Source of the DNA: Parendozoicomonas sp. Alg238-R29
Lineage (GTDB): Bacteria; Pseudomonadota; Gammaproteobacteria; Pseudomonadales; Endozoicomonadaceae
Length of the DNA: 64,000 nucleotides
Assembly (NCBI RefSeq): GCF_947331445.1
Contig: NZ_CAMZOG010000009.1
Span: 1 to 64,000, forward strand
Reading direction: 5' to 3'
The notes under the pieces were generated by a model. It saw nothing but the letters and a program-made list of their open reading frames with translations, was not told the origin of the DNA and ran no database searches. Positions 44,018 through 54,067 of the stretch are shown piece by piece (position 1 is the stretch's first letter; each line of letters begins with the position of its first letter). Both the position numbers and the translations under genes were made by a program.

Positions 44018-45073
44018 ATGTCTACGCTCATGGATGACGTGCTCAGGTCTGCGCTTGATTGTTTTTCTGGTACAGAAAATTATCAGCCTCCCGAAGACGA
44101 CGATATGCATTTTCCGCAAACGTCGGAGTTTCGTTATCGCACCATTCAAGCCACTGATATTGAGCAGCTATCCACCTCTGAGGTTGGCAGGCATCGACGT
44201 TACCTGCAGGTTCAACCCGGTTTATTGAAAGGCCAGCTCACAGAAATCAAACTGGATGGTGTGATTCTGGTACGTGAACAGCTCAATGCCAGTCTTCACA
44301 TTGAAGCCGGCCCTCCGGCGCACTTTGTGCCTCTGGGAACCCTTCTTGGCCCACAGAACAACATGCGTTTTTGCGGGCGGGAATTCCAGGAAAATGCACT
44401 TTTGCAGGCAACGGGGGGAGAGTGGGATTTGTATTGTCATGAAAACATTGATTATGCCGCCTGCATTATCGATAAGTCCGTTCTCGCTCGATTTACGAAG
44501 CAGTTAACAGCCCACGATACAGACCCGGAATGGTTTGTCAGTCGCTCCAAACCCATTAATCCTGCTGTATTGAACCCCCATAAACAGTGGATGAGCCAGA
44601 TATTCCGAAAGGTTAAGCAATCCCCTGAGTTACTGGACAACACAAAAGTGCGACGACGGCTCAGTGCGGATGTTATTCATCAGGCTGTGACTCTGTTGAT
44701 GTCGACTTCAAAGAATTATCAGCCACTCTCGCCACCAACCAGGCGGCAGAAGGGGGTTCGGCGTGTTGTCGAGTATCTGACAGCTTATGCCAGAGAACTG
44801 CCCAGTATTCCTGAGTTGTGTTCAGTCGCACAATTAAGTGAACGCAGCCTGGAATATGGTTTTCGAGAGCAATTCGGGGTCACACCTGTTCGGTATCTGA
44901 ATCTTGTACGGCTGAACGGTGCACACAGGGATTTGTATCACGGACATGCTGCCATGAAAGTGGCGGATGTCGCCATGCACTGGGGTTTTTTTGAGCTCGG
45001 CCGGTTTTCTGGTGTGTATGCCAGACTGTTCAATGAGTTGCCTTCACAAACACTGCGTCGGGTAAATCACTAG
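44018..45073 (+). CDS. AraC-family transcriptional regulator, next to sulfatase
   Basis: The C-terminal 100 residues form an AraC double helix-turn-helix: SIPELCSVAQLSERSLEYGF, then FGVTPVRYLNLVRLNGA, and VADVAMHWGFFELGRFSGVY. The N-terminal 240 residues are a cupin-like sensing domain. 351 residues. It is divergent from the sulfatase across 135 bp, the classical arrangement for a local activator, so it probably controls the sulfatase and perhaps the cyclophilin. The effector molecule is unknown. The ribosome-binding site is weak. Confidence 0.88.
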   Translation: MSTLMDDVLRSALDCFSGTENYQPPEDDDMHFPQTSEFRYRTIQATDIEQLSTSEVGRHRRYLQVQPGLLKGQLTEIKLDGVILVREQLNASLHIEAGPPAHFVPLGTLLGPQNNMRFCGREFQENALLQATGGEWDLYCHENIDYAACIIDKSVLARFTKQLTAHDTDPEWFVSRSKPINPAVLNPHKQWMSQIFRKVKQSPELLDNTKVRRRLSADVIHQAVTLLMSTSKNYQPLSPPTRRQKGVRRVVEYLTAYARELPSIPELCSVAQLSERSLEYGFREQFGVTPVRYLNLVRLNGAHRDLYHGHAAMKVADVAMHWGFFELGRFSGVYARLFNELPSQTLRRVNH

Positions 45074-45090
45074 CCCGGATATTTCATCAT

Positions 45091-45588
45091 TCACAGTACC
45101 ATCCGTTTGGTGGCAGTAAATACAAGCAACCTGAACTACAGCCATTGAGTTCTCACCGCATCTTCGATCAGGCAGGACTGAAAATCGATCTGATTCGCCA
45201 AGATGATTTCAAACAGCAACTGCGCGAATACATTTCTGGTGAAACGCCTTTTCTGCGCTGCACAGTTGGTATGTGTAATCAGGCTGTTGAGTTCCTCTCC
45301 CAGAATCCTCGCTCCAAACCTGTTGTTATTTATCAAATGACCTGGTCGAAGGGTGGTGATGGCCTTGTTGCCAAGAAAGGCATTATGAAAACCCGTCAGC
45401 TGAAAGGGAAACTATTTCTCTGCAGGCTTATGGCCCCCATGTTGATTTCCTGACAACGATCTTTCAACAGGAAGATCTGTCTATGAAGGACGTATCCATT
45501 AACTGGCAACCAGATCTGACTCTTTCCAATGATGCTCCACCTGCCTCAATTAAGCATACGACTCAGTGGGCTGAGTTGGATGCCTAAT
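45091..45588 (+). pseudogene. NrtA/CmpA-type ABC solute-binding protein remnant, frameshifted
   Basis: The readable parts match the middle of nitrate/taurine-type periplasmic binding proteins (NMT1-like): HRIFDQAGLKIDLIRQDDFK, FLRCTVGMCNQ, VIYQMTWSKGGDGLVAKKGI and RQLKGK. A missing A in the GGGAAAC run (about 45405-45411) shifts the frame; the correct reading continues TISLQAYGPHVDFLTTIF to WAELDA and a stop. Both ends of the normal protein of about 330 residues are missing. The stop overlaps the 16-bp IS-end-like sequence, which probably truncated it. Confidence 0.7.
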
Positions 45589-45600
45589 TGAGAACGCCCC
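45585..45600 (+). repeat. Second copy of the 16-bp IS-end-like sequence
   Basis: Identical to 848-863 and in the same orientation. It supplies the stop codon of the broken binding-protein gene and sits 2 bp before the parC-side hairpin. Confidence 0.45.
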
Positions 45601-45602
45601 CC

Positions 45603-45623
45603 AAGGGCAATTCACTTGCCCTT
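45603..45623. terminator. Hairpin downstream of parC
   Basis: AAGGGCAA-TTCAC-TTGCCCTT, an 8-bp perfect stem 21 bp beyond the parC stop. No T-run on the minus strand, but position suggests 3' end formation for parC. Confidence 0.55.
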
Positions 45624-45644
45624 AGTTCTATACAATAACGAGTT

Positions 45645-47894
45645 TCAACCTACCTCAACACGATCAACTTTCTGGAATCCACGCGGTAGTTTGTTACCTC
45701 GACGACCACGCTCTCCACGGTAATAATCCAGGTCGGTGGTTTTCAGAGTTAGATGCCGTTTACCGGCATAAACTGTCAGACTCTGATGCTCACCCAATAC
45801 TGTCATCGCCACCATAAACTCTTCACGGCTGGAAGCTCTAGCTGCCGGAATGTTTATCAATTTGTTACCCTTACCTCGAGCCAGCATTGGCAGGTCTTTC
45901 AGTGGGAACAGCAACATTCGGCCTTCATTACTGATAGCCGCTACCACCTGATTTTCCAGATCTTCTACCTTCACCGGTTGCATGACCCGTGTGAACTTGG
46001 GCAGAGTCAGTGTTGTTTTACCGGCTTTATTACGGGAAACCAGATCACTGAATTTCACTACAAATCCATAACCCGCATCACTGGCCAGCAGGTAATGCGC
46101 GCACTCATCATCAATAACTGCCGCTTCGAAAGTGGCACCCGCTGGCGGATTAACCCGACCTGTTAACGGTTCACCCTGACTTCGTGCAGACGGCAATGTA
46201 TGGGTAGCAATCGTATAAGTTCGCCCTGTGGAGTCGACAAATATAGTTGGCTGATTACTTCGCCCTTTCACGGTAAAGCCAAGGCTGTCACCAGATTTAT
46301 AACTGAGCTTGTTCGGATCAATATCGTGGCCTTTAGCGGCACGAACCCAACCTTTGGCAGACATAACAACAGTCACAGGATCAGCCGTCATCAATTCTGT
46401 TTCAGAGAGGGCCTGTGCTTCCTGACGAACTGTAATGGCTGAACGGCGATCATCACCATACTTCTCAGCGTCGGCAATAATCTCTTTCTTGATCAACGTC
46501 TTCATACGACGATCAGAGCTTAGTGTCAGCTCCAGGTACTCACGCTCTTTGTTCAGCTCATCCTGCTCTGCACGCAGTTTCTCTTCTTCCAGTCGGGCCA
46601 AGTGGCGCAACTTCAGTTCGAGAACAGCTTCAGCCTGTCTGTCACTGAGACTGAAACGATTTATCAGTTCGGCTTTAGGGTTATCCTCGTGGCGGATAAT
46701 CTCAATAACCTCATCAATATTCAGGAATGCGGTAATCAAACCTTCCAGCAGATGCAGGCGACCAAGAACTTTCTCAAGGCGGAATTCAAGACGACGAGTA
46801 ACAGTTGCCTGGCGATAAGTGAGCCACTCTTTAAGCATCACATCCAAAGCTTTCACCTGTGGACGCCCATCGGTGCCAATCATATTCATATTGACACGAT
46901 AAGTACGCTCCAGGTCGGTAGTGGCAAACAGGTGATTCATCAGCTGTTCAACATCTACACGGTTGGAGCGAGGAGTGATAACCAGACGGGTTGGGTTTTC
47001 GTGATCCGATTCATCGCGCAGATCAGCAACCATTGGCAGCTTTTTCTTCTGCATCTGATCCGCGATCTGTTCCAGAACCTTGGCACCAGACACCTGATGG
47101 GGCAGAGCTGTAATGACAATGTCGCCCTGCTCTTTGACGTAAACTGCACGCATTCGCAGGCTGCCACGGCCAGTGCTATACATCTTCTGAATATCAGCAA
47201 CTGGAGTAATAATCTCCGCATCTGTCGGGAAATCAGGCCCCTTAATATGACTGCAAATGTCTTCCAGCGTTGCCTTGGGATGTTCCAGCAGGTGAACACA
47301 GGCTGCTGCCACCTCTTTCAGGTTATGGGGCGGAACATCCGTCGCCATACCAACGGCAATACCGGTGGTACCGTTCAGCAGCAGGTTTGGTAAACGGGCT
47401 GGCAGTGTAACCGGTTCATCCAGAGTGCCATCAAAGTTTGGCGTCCATTCCACAGTTCCCTGACCAAGTTCACCCAGCAGCACATCGGCATATTTACCCA
47501 GGCGCGCTTCGGTATAACGCATAGCAGCAAAAGATTTGGGATCATCAGGAGAACCCCAGTTACCCTGGCCATCCACCAGCGGGTAGCGATAAGAAAACGG
47601 CTGGGCCATTAACACCATGGCTTCGTAACAGGCGCTATCACCATGGGGATGATATTTACCCAGCACGTCACCCACAGTACGGGCAGATTTCTTGTGCTTG
47701 GCGCTGTTCTTAAGACCAAGTTCGCTCATGGCGTAAATAATGCGTCGCTGAACCGGCTTGAGACCATCACCAATATGTGGGAGTGCCCGGTCCAGAATGA
47801 CGTACATGGAATAATTCAGGTAGGCCATTTCTGTGTAGGCCTTAAGCGACTGGCGTTCGACACCATCGTCGCCGATCACGATCTGGTCCGTCAT
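45645..47894 (-). CDS. parC: DNA topoisomerase IV subunit A
   Basis: ParC decatenates daughter chromosomes with ParE. The catalytic Tyr is Y127 in [10 protein letters not shown], and [16 protein letters not shown] precedes it. The quinolone-resistance positions equivalent to E. coli S80 and E84 are the susceptible residues S87 and E91. The C-terminal beta-pinwheel includes the [14 protein letters not shown] and [16 protein letters not shown] blade regions. 749 residues, as in E. coli. parE is not adjacent in this window. The gene marks the return to core chromosome right of the island. Confidence 0.97.
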   Translation of the reverse strand: MTDQIVIGDDGVERQSLKAYTEMAYLNYSMYVILDRALPHIGDGLKPVQRRIIYAMSELGLKNSAKHKKSARTVGDVLGKYHPHGDSACYEAMVLMAQPFSYRYPLVDGQGNWGSPDDPKSFAAMRYTEARLGKYADVLLGELGQGTVEWTPNFDGTLDEPVTLPARLPNLLLNGTTGIAVGMATDVPPHNLKEVAAACVHLLEHPKATLEDICSHIKGPDFPTDAEIITPVADIQKMYSTGRGSLRMRAVYVKEQGDIVITALPHQVSGAKVLEQIADQMQKKKLPMVADLRDESDHENPTRLVITPRSNRVDVEQLMNHLFATTDLERTYRVNMNMIGTDGRPQVKALDVMLKEWLTYRQATVTRRLEFRLEKVLGRLHLLEGLITAFLNIDEVIEIIRHEDNPKAELINRFSLSDRQAEAVLELKLRHLARLEEEKLRAEQDELNKEREYLELTLSSDRRMKTLIKKEIIADAEKYGDDRRSAITVRQEAQALSETELMTADPVTVVMSAKGWVRAAKGHDIDPNKLSYKSGDSLGFTVKGRSNQPTIFVDSTGRTYTIATHTLPSARSQGEPLTGRVNPPAGATFEAAVIDDECAHYLLASDAGYGFVVKFSDLVSRNKAGKTTLTLPKFTRVMQPVKVEDLENQVVAAISNEGRMLLFPLKDLPMLARGKGNKLINIPAARASSREEFMVAMTVLGEHQSLTVYAGKRHLTLKTTDLDYYRGERGRRGNKLPRGFQKVDRVEVG

Positions 47895-48379
47895 CAGGGT
47901 ATCCGTAAAAGGAAAACTTCAGAGTATATAAACTTTATTGGTAACAAGTTTGCCAGCTTGGGGGGAGTCTGTCAGTTATCACATTTGATTATGTGCGAAG
48001 TTCATTCTCATACTCGAGAATGGGGACGTATAAGGAACTCACTATGTGAGCATTGCTCAAGACGGTACGACAGAATGTCCCCTAGAAAAGATAATGACGA
48101 ACAGCTTGAAAAAGTTGGGAAAGACCATTACTTGCGATCATAACGTTGTAACCGTAGATCGATAAGCACTTGCATTGTGATAAATAAACAGAAATTACTG
48201 CTATTGTTTCACTGCCCTATCCCTTAATTAAAAGGAAAATTAATATTCCTGAATTACGTAAAAACAAACACGCTCATGTTGCCTGCAAGTCGTAGATCCA
48301 GCTCCAGTTATCCACAACGATTCCTATTGGCGGCAATACAGAGATAACTAATAACCTGTGCCCTTGATACAGTTGAAAA
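47895..48379. other. Upstream region of parC, no gene seen
   Basis: About 485 bp between parC and the end of the GntR gene, both leftward. It must hold the parC promoter. I see AT-rich stretches near 48180-48260 but no conserved promoter, RNA gene or reading frame that I can support. Confidence 0.45.
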
Positions 48380-49123
48380 TCAGATAGCCTCCAATAGACC
48401 TGTACGCCGTTTGGCTCGAAGCTGTCTTATCTGCTTTCTGTCTTCACCTGACAAGGTTTCTCGCACGTAAACCATATGTTCTTCTGCTGCCAGACGAGCT
48501 TGTTCAGGCTGACCGGCCAGTATGGTTTCCATGATATGTCTGTGCTGATGAAGTAGCTGAGTACTGGTTTCCTGATTGTTATAAATGCCGCCGATATTAG
48601 AGGCAATATTATGTTTCAGAAGACTGAAAATAGCGCGCATGGTATGCAGAAGGATAATGTTGTGTGAAGCCTCTGCAATAGTCAGGTGAAATGTAAGGTC
48701 AGCCTGACTTTCCTGATCAGTCCCCATACTCTCTTCCAGAAGTGTGAAGGCTTCCTGCAGGCTTTTCCTGTCTTCTTCTGTCGCTCTTTGGGCAGCATAG
48801 AATGCACAGGTGCCTTCCAGCAGCACCCGAAACTCCAGTACATCATCCTGAGTTTCCGGGTGCTTGCTCAACATTTCTACCAAAGGATCAGCAACTGAAC
48901 GTGTCAAAGTATCTGTTACGTAATGTCCACCGCCCTGACGAGATCGGAGGATTCCTTTAGCCGCCAGCGTCTGAAGAGCTGTGCGCAATGATGGGCGGGA
49001 AACTTCCAGCTGCTCAGCCAGCTTTCTTTCTGGCGGCAGGCGATCTCCTGGCTTGTAAACACCCTCCACAATCATGGTTTCCAGCTTTGCGGTAATACGG
49101 TCTGCCAGGGTTTGTTGTTGCAC
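48380..49123 (-). CDS. lldR: GntR/FadR-type repressor of the lactate operon (LldR-like)
   Basis: N-terminal winged helix of GntR type (LPPERKLAEQLEVSRPSLRTALQTL) followed by an all-helical FCD sensor domain with metal-binding style residues (D-x-x-FH, H at about 168 and 210). 247 residues. It is divergent from lldP, and a TTGGT-N3-ACCAA palindrome, the LldR/PdhR-type operator, lies in the shared region. By context it senses lactate and represses lldP-lldEFG-dld. PdhR or GlcC subtypes cannot be excluded by sequence alone. Confidence 0.87.
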   Translation of the reverse strand: MQQQTLADRITAKLETMIVEGVYKPGDRLPPERKLAEQLEVSRPSLRTALQTLAAKGILRSRQGGGHYVTDTLTRSVADPLVEMLSKHPETQDDVLEFRVLLEGTCAFYAAQRATEEDRKSLQEAFTLLEESMGTDQESQADLTFHLTIAEASHNIILLHTMRAIFSLLKHNIASNIGGIYNNQETSTQLLHQHRHIMETILAGQPEQARLAAEEHMVYVRETLSGEDRKQIRQLRAKRRTGLLEAI

Positions 49124-49257
49124 TTCTTATTCTCTCTCTTAGCCCCTGCCGGTATTGGAACCGCCTCGGTTAGTGGATGCAAGCCCTGCGTTCAATCGAA
49201 CAAAAATAAACATTTATTCGTTGACAATACTTATACAGAGTTATTACCCTGCAGCAA

Positions 49258-49282
49258 AATTGGTCAATTGGTAAGACCAATT
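49258..49282. promoter_or_regulatory. LldR-type operator upstream of lldP
   Basis: AATTGGTAAGACCAATT (49266-49282) is a perfect 7-bp inverted repeat with a 3-nt centre, matching the TNGTNNNACNA core of GntR/FadR-family sites. A third half-site AATTGGTC directly precedes it. It lies about 55 bp before lldP and downstream of a TTGACA (49221-49226), so repressor binding would block initiation. Confidence 0.75.
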
Positions 49283-49336
49283 ATTTCAATAAGTGTTTTG
49301 TTGGCCGCAAAATAAGAATAAGAGAGGTAACACATC

Positions 49337-51031
49337 ATGAGTCCTGGCATTCAGGCCTTACTGGCTTTTGCACCCATTCTTGTCACTGCTGTTCTGCTGC
49401 TTGGTTTCCGCCTTCCAGCAAGAACTGCAATGCCTGCAGTCTTTCTCCTCACCGCAGGTATTGCAGTTTTTGCCTGGGATGTTTCATTCAACCGTGTCAT
49501 GGCGTCTTCCCTGCAGGGGCTTGTCATCACAATTGCCGTACTGTGGATAATTTTTGGCGCTATTTTCCTGCTGAATACACTTAAACATTCCGGTGCGATA
49601 ACAGCAATCAAAGCTGGCTTCGTAGGCATCACACCGGATCAACGCATTCAAGCCATTATCGTGGCCTGGCTGTTTGGCTCCTTTATCGAAGGTGCATCTG
49701 GATTTGGCACCCCAGCGGCTATCGCAGCACCTCTTCTGGTTGCTATAGGGTTTCCAGCACTGGCCGCCGTTATGGTTGGCATGATGATTCAGAGCACTCC
49801 AGTGTCGTTTGGTGCTGTAGGTACACCAATCATTATCGGTGTAAACAAAGGTCTGGATACACAAACTATTGGTGAACAGCTGGTGGCTCATGGTTCCAGC
49901 TGGGACGCATTCCTGCAGCTGATTACCAGCGAAGTCGCCATCATCCATGCCGTTGTCGGTACTTTGATGCCACTGTTCATGGTCATGATGATGACTCGTT
50001 TCTTCGGTCAGAATAAATCCTGGAAAGATGGACTACAGGTTCTGCCATTTGCCCTTTTTGCCGGTCTCGCATTCACCATTCCCTATGCGTTCACCGGCGT
50101 TTTCCTTGGTCCGGAGTTCCCGTCTCTGCTCGGTGGTCTGGTGGGGCTGGCAGTAGTCACCACTGCAGCTAAAGCCGGGTTCCTGATGCCAAAAAAAGTG
50201 TGGCAGTTTGCCCCTGCTGAGAAGTGGCCTGTTGAGTGGACAGGGAAACTGGAAATTAAGCTGGACAGCTTAAGTGCCGGTAAAGAAATGTCTCTATTCA
50301 AAGCCTGGATACCTTATGTACTGGTTGCAGTCCTTCTGGTTCTCAGTCGAACCAGTGACACTGTAAAAGCCTTCACTAAATCTGTTTCCCTCAGCTTCAG
50401 CAATATTCTGGGAGAAGCGGGCATCAGTGCCAGCATTCAACCTTTCTATCTGCCCGGAGGGATATTGGTAGCAGTGGTTTTAGCTACAGTTTTCCTGCAC
50501 CGTGTTTCTCTAAAAGATATGGGATCGGCTCTCGGGGAATCTACCCGTACGCTGTTAGGAGCTGGCTTTGTACTGATGTTCACCATTCCCATGGTTCGTA
50601 TATTGATTAACTCTGGTGTGAACGGTGCAGACCTCAGTAGTATGCCGGTGGCTATGGCGAGTTTTGTGGCTGATACCTTTGGCAGCGCTTACACAGTATT
50701 TGCTCCGGCTGTTGGTGCACTGGGCGCCTTCATCGCAGGGTCCAATACAGTGAGTAATATGATGCTGTCTCAGTTCCAGTTTGGTATAGCTGAAGCCTTG
50801 AGTATTTCTGGTGCCATGATGGTTGCAATGCAGGCCGTGGGAGCTGCAGCAGGCAATATGATTGCCATTCACAATGTAGTGGCGGCCTCCGCTACAGTCG
50901 GTTTGCTGGGGCGTGAAGGCGCAACTCTGAGAATGACCATCCTGCCTACTATCTACTATGTGATATTTGCCGGTATTCTGGGCACATTAGCCCTGACTGT
51001 TTTCGGCATTACTGACCCTCTGACCAGCTGA
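49337..51031 (+). CDS. lldP: Lactate permease
   Basis: This 564-residue inner-membrane protein has about 12-14 hydrophobic segments and the lactate-permease signatures [20 protein letters not shown] and [14 protein letters not shown]. It imports L- and D-lactate (and glycolate in E. coli) with protons. AGAGAGGT precedes the ATG. It is the first gene after the LldR-type operator and is followed 49 bp later by lldE, with an intercistronic hairpin. Confidence 0.95.
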   Translation: MSPGIQALLAFAPILVTAVLLLGFRLPARTAMPAVFLLTAGIAVFAWDVSFNRVMASSLQGLVITIAVLWIIFGAIFLLNTLKHSGAITAIKAGFVGITPDQRIQAIIVAWLFGSFIEGASGFGTPAAIAAPLLVAIGFPALAAVMVGMMIQSTPVSFGAVGTPIIIGVNKGLDTQTIGEQLVAHGSSWDAFLQLITSEVAIIHAVVGTLMPLFMVMMMTRFFGQNKSWKDGLQVLPFALFAGLAFTIPYAFTGVFLGPEFPSLLGGLVGLAVVTTAAKAGFLMPKKVWQFAPAEKWPVEWTGKLEIKLDSLSAGKEMSLFKAWIPYVLVAVLLVLSRTSDTVKAFTKSVSLSFSNILGEAGISASIQPFYLPGGILVAVVLATVFLHRVSLKDMGSALGESTRTLLGAGFVLMFTIPMVRILINSGVNGADLSSMPVAMASFVADTFGSAYTVFAPAVGALGAFIAGSNTVSNMMLSQFQFGIAEALSISGAMMVAMQAVGAAAGNMIAIHNVVAASATVGLLGREGATLRMTILPTIYYVIFAGILGTLALTVFGITDPLTS

Positions 51032-51039
51032 TCAAAAAT

Positions 51040-51063
51040 CCGGAGCCAGCCTACTGGCTCCGG
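51040..51063 (+). terminator. Intercistronic hairpin between lldP and lldE
   Basis: CCGGAGCCAG and its exact complement surround a 4-nt loop, 9 bp after the lldP stop. There is no T-tract, so it more likely tunes mRNA stability or partial read-through than fully terminates. Confidence 0.6.
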
Positions 51064-51080
51064 TTGTCGAGGTTTTCTGT

Positions 51081-51905
51081 ATGTCAGAACTTTTCGTAAA
51101 CGCCATGGGCGACAACAACCAGCAACCCACGCCCAGCCTTCAGAAAAAAAGAGCCTATCCTTCACGGCCTGAAGCAGTGTATTTATACGGGACTTGCCTT
51201 GTTGATCTGTTGCAGCCCGAAGCAGGCCTTGACGCTATAAAACTGTTAGAGAGAGAGGGTATCAGGGTTGAGTTCGCAGAACAGCAAACCTGCTGCGGCC
51301 AACCTGCCTATACCTCAGGATATGATGACGAAGCCCGTGGGGTTGCCCGTTTACAGATGAATATCATGCCAGAGGACTGGCCTGTTGTGATTCTATCGGG
51401 TTCCTGTGGTGGCATGATGCATCATCATTACCCCAAACTATTTGCCGGCCACCCTGAAGAAAAGCAAGCTCTCAAGTTTGCAGACAGAGTGTTTGAATTC
51501 ACCGAATTTCTTGTACATGTACTGGGCTACCAGCCGGAAGATAAAGGTAAGCCGGAAACTGTAGCAGTACATACGTCCTGTGCCGCACGTAGAGAAATGA
51601 ATGTTCATCAGACCAGCTGGGCTTTGATTGACAGCCTCAGCAGCGTTACCCGCATTACCCAGGATCACGAGTTCGAGTGCTGTGGGTTTGGTGGCTCCTT
51701 CTGTGTACGTTACCCGGATATTTCCGGCGCCATGGTAAACGACAAAGTAAAAGCGATTAGCGATACCGGAGCCAATCGTCTGGTGAGTGCGGATTTTGGT
51801 TGCCTGATGAATATAAACGGTGCCTTTGAGTTCCAGGAAAAAGAAATGAGAGGAACACATCTGGCCTCTTATCTCTGGGAGCGCATCGGAGGTGACGATT
51901 TGTGA
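51081..51905 (+). CDS. lldE: L-lactate dehydrogenase complex subunit LldE/LutA
   Basis: LldE carries two CCG (cysteine-rich) domains that bind heterodisulfide-reductase-type iron-sulfur clusters: CCGQPAYTSG near residue 72 and CCGFGGSFCVRYPDISGAMV near 205. 274 residues with an N-terminal extension of about 25 over LutA. With LldF and LldG it oxidises L-lactate to pyruvate. The TGA overlaps the GTG of lldF, implying coupling. Confidence 0.95.
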   Translation: MSELFVNAMGDNNQQPTPSLQKKRAYPSRPEAVYLYGTCLVDLLQPEAGLDAIKLLEREGIRVEFAEQQTCCGQPAYTSGYDDEARGVARLQMNIMPEDWPVVILSGSCGGMMHHHYPKLFAGHPEEKQALKFADRVFEFTEFLVHVLGYQPEDKGKPETVAVHTSCAARREMNVHQTSWALIDSLSSVTRITQDHEFECCGFGGSFCVRYPDISGAMVNDKVKAISDTGANRLVSADFGCLMNINGAFEFQEKEMRGTHLASYLWERIGGDDL

Positions 51906-53353
51906 GCGAACGTATTCCAGCGCAGAACTTGAGCTTTGATGAGCGGGTTGAACGTGATCTGAATAATCCTCTACTTCGGACAAACTTCCGGGAAGCTATG
52001 GACTTCCTAATGGATAAACGCAGTAGCCGCTTTACTGATGATCAGCAGCTACAAGATCTGCGTAACCTTGGTGCAAGCATTCGCAAAAGAGCACTATCCA
52101 AACTTCCGGACTTACTTGAGCAGATGGAAGTGAAGTTACGTGAAAATGGTATTCGTGTGCACTGGGCTGAAACCCCCGAGCAAGCGAACCAGATCGTTCT
52201 GGATATAGCCCAACATCATGGTGTTAAAACCATGATCAAAGGCAAATCCATGGTCAGCGAGGAAACTGAACTCAACGCGTTTCTTGAACAGGAAGGTATC
52301 AACCCGGTAGAAGCCGATATGGGGGAATATATCCTTCAGCTGGCTGAAGACAAACCTTCTCATATTGTGATGCCTGCTATTCACAAAACGAAAGAAGACA
52401 TTGCCCGCCTGTTCGAGAAAAATCTGGATGAGTGCGAATACACAGAGGATGTTGATGAGCTGATTCAGGCTGCCCGTCAAGAACTTCGAAAGGTTTTTCA
52501 CGGAGCAGATATTGGACTTACCGGCGTAAATTTCATGGTGGCTGAAACCGGCACACTGGTACTGGTGGAGAATGAAGGTAATGGTCGCATGGCCACCACT
52601 GTGCCAAAAGTTCATGTTGCCATGACCGGTATCGAAAAGGTTATTGAATATCTGGATGACCTGCCGCCCTTGCTGACACTGCTTACCAACTCAGCAACCG
52701 GTCAGCCCATAACCACCTATGTCAATATGATTTCTTCTCCTCGTAAAGGGAGCGAAGACGGGCCGGAAGAGGTGCATCTGGTTCTGCTGGATAACGGTCG
52801 CACCATCCCTTATGCCGATCAGGAAATGCGTCAAACCCTGCAGTGTATTCGTTGTGCAGCCTGCATGAATCACTGCCCGGTTTACACGCGCCTGGGGGGC
52901 CATGCCTATGGCACTACTTACCCAGGCCCGATAGGTTCCATACTTTCTCCTCACTTGCTGGGTCTGGAAGAAACCAAAGACTTACCCAGTGCTTCAACTC
53001 TGTGCGGTGCCTGCTCAGAAGTTTGCCCGGTACGTATTCCAATACCCGATTTACTCAGACGTCTACGCCATGAAGGCATTCGTAAACTCAAGAAGGGTGA
53101 AGAGGCGGTTATTCGCGGCCACGGTACCAAATACACCCATACGGAAAAAGCTGCCTGGCTCAGCTGGAGCAAACTGTATAGCTCGCCTGCCCTTTATCGA
53201 AGCTTTGCATTGTCAGCCACACTTTTCCGCGGCCTGACCCCATCAAAGATGAAAGGCTGGACTGACTTTCGAACATCTCCCAAACCGTCCAAGAAAAGCC
53301 TGCACAGTCTGGTAAAGCAATACAGAAAACAGCAGGGAGGTGCTGAGCTGTGA
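51902..53353 (+). CDS. lldF: L-lactate dehydrogenase complex subunit LldF/LutB
   Basis: LldF is the iron-sulfur subunit. An N-terminal LUD domain (about 60-300) is followed by two [4Fe-4S] motifs, CIRCAACMNHCPVY and CGACSEVCPV, and a C-terminal helical tail. 483 residues. GTG start inside the lldE stop codon; its own TGA overlaps the GTG of lldG, so the three genes form one tightly coupled unit as in Shewanella. Confidence 0.95.
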   Translation: MSERIPAQNLSFDERVERDLNNPLLRTNFREAMDFLMDKRSSRFTDDQQLQDLRNLGASIRKRALSKLPDLLEQMEVKLRENGIRVHWAETPEQANQIVLDIAQHHGVKTMIKGKSMVSEETELNAFLEQEGINPVEADMGEYILQLAEDKPSHIVMPAIHKTKEDIARLFEKNLDECEYTEDVDELIQAARQELRKVFHGADIGLTGVNFMVAETGTLVLVENEGNGRMATTVPKVHVAMTGIEKVIEYLDDLPPLLTLLTNSATGQPITTYVNMISSPRKGSEDGPEEVHLVLLDNGRTIPYADQEMRQTLQCIRCAACMNHCPVYTRLGGHAYGTTYPGPIGSILSPHLLGLEETKDLPSASTLCGACSEVCPVRIPIPDLLRRLRHEGIRKLKKGEEAVIRGHGTKYTHTEKAAWLSWSKLYSSPALYRSFALSATLFRGLTPSKMKGWTDFRTSPKPSKKSLHSLVKQYRKQQGGAEL

Positions 53354-54024
53354 GCACAGGTATTGATTCCAGAACCAATATTTTAAATCGTCTGCGCAAG
53401 GGATTAGGTAAAGATCCAAGTCTTTCTCTGTCTGATGATTATGGACAAACAGCTCATTACGATTGGGACAAAAACCAGCGCACTGAGAACTTTATTACTG
53501 CGATGGCTGCGGTAAAAACAGAGATTCACCGCACAACTGAAGAACTTTGGCCAGAGCTTCTTGTGAAGATACTGTTAGAGAAAGACATCAACTGTCTGCT
53601 GGTATCTTCCAAAAGAGAAACCGGTAAACGCATGGCAACTCAGGAGTTCATTGTTGAATCCGGGTTAACCCTGCAAACCGTGCCAGATAACCCACCAGGC
53701 CTAAAGGACAAACTGTTCTTTGATATCCCGGCAACACTGACCACCTGCCGCAGTGCAATTGCGGAAACTGGAAGCCTGGTTCTCTGGCCTGATGAGCATG
53801 AGCCCAGAGCCATGTCATTGGTTCCACCTGTCCACTTTGTCCTGCTAAAAGCAAAAGATATTTACAATACCCTTGCCGATGTCATCAGGCAGGAAGGCTG
53901 GGCCATAGGCATGCCCACAAATGCTTTACTGATTTCCGGACCATCCAAAACTGCAGATATTGCCCGGATTCTCGCCTATGGCGCTCATGGTCCACGTGAA
54001 CTCATTGTCCTACTGGTCGAGTAA
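53350..54024 (+). CDS. lldG: L-lactate dehydrogenase complex subunit LldG/LutC
   Basis: A 224-residue LUD-domain protein with the family blocks AETGSLVLWPDEHEPRAMSL and GPSKTADIARILAYGAHGPR. It completes the lldEFG/lutABC complex. GTG start overlapping the lldF stop. 43 bp separate it from the following D-lactate dehydrogenase gene. Confidence 0.95.
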   Translation: MSTGIDSRTNILNRLRKGLGKDPSLSLSDDYGQTAHYDWDKNQRTENFITAMAAVKTEIHRTTEELWPELLVKILLEKDINCLLVSSKRETGKRMATQEFIVESGLTLQTVPDNPPGLKDKLFFDIPATLTTCRSAIAETGSLVLWPDEHEPRAMSLVPPVHFVLLKAKDIYNTLADVIRQEGWAIGMPTNALLISGPSKTADIARILAYGAHGPRELIVLLVE

Positions 54025-54067
54025 GCAACTTGCTGCCCTGCTGCTCAGGTAGAAGAGAGAACAAAAA

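Noticed and set aside
46602-47393. 263-codon plus-strand frame inside parC
   Set aside because: Antisense shadow of a highly conserved gene, with no independent motif or ribosome-binding site.
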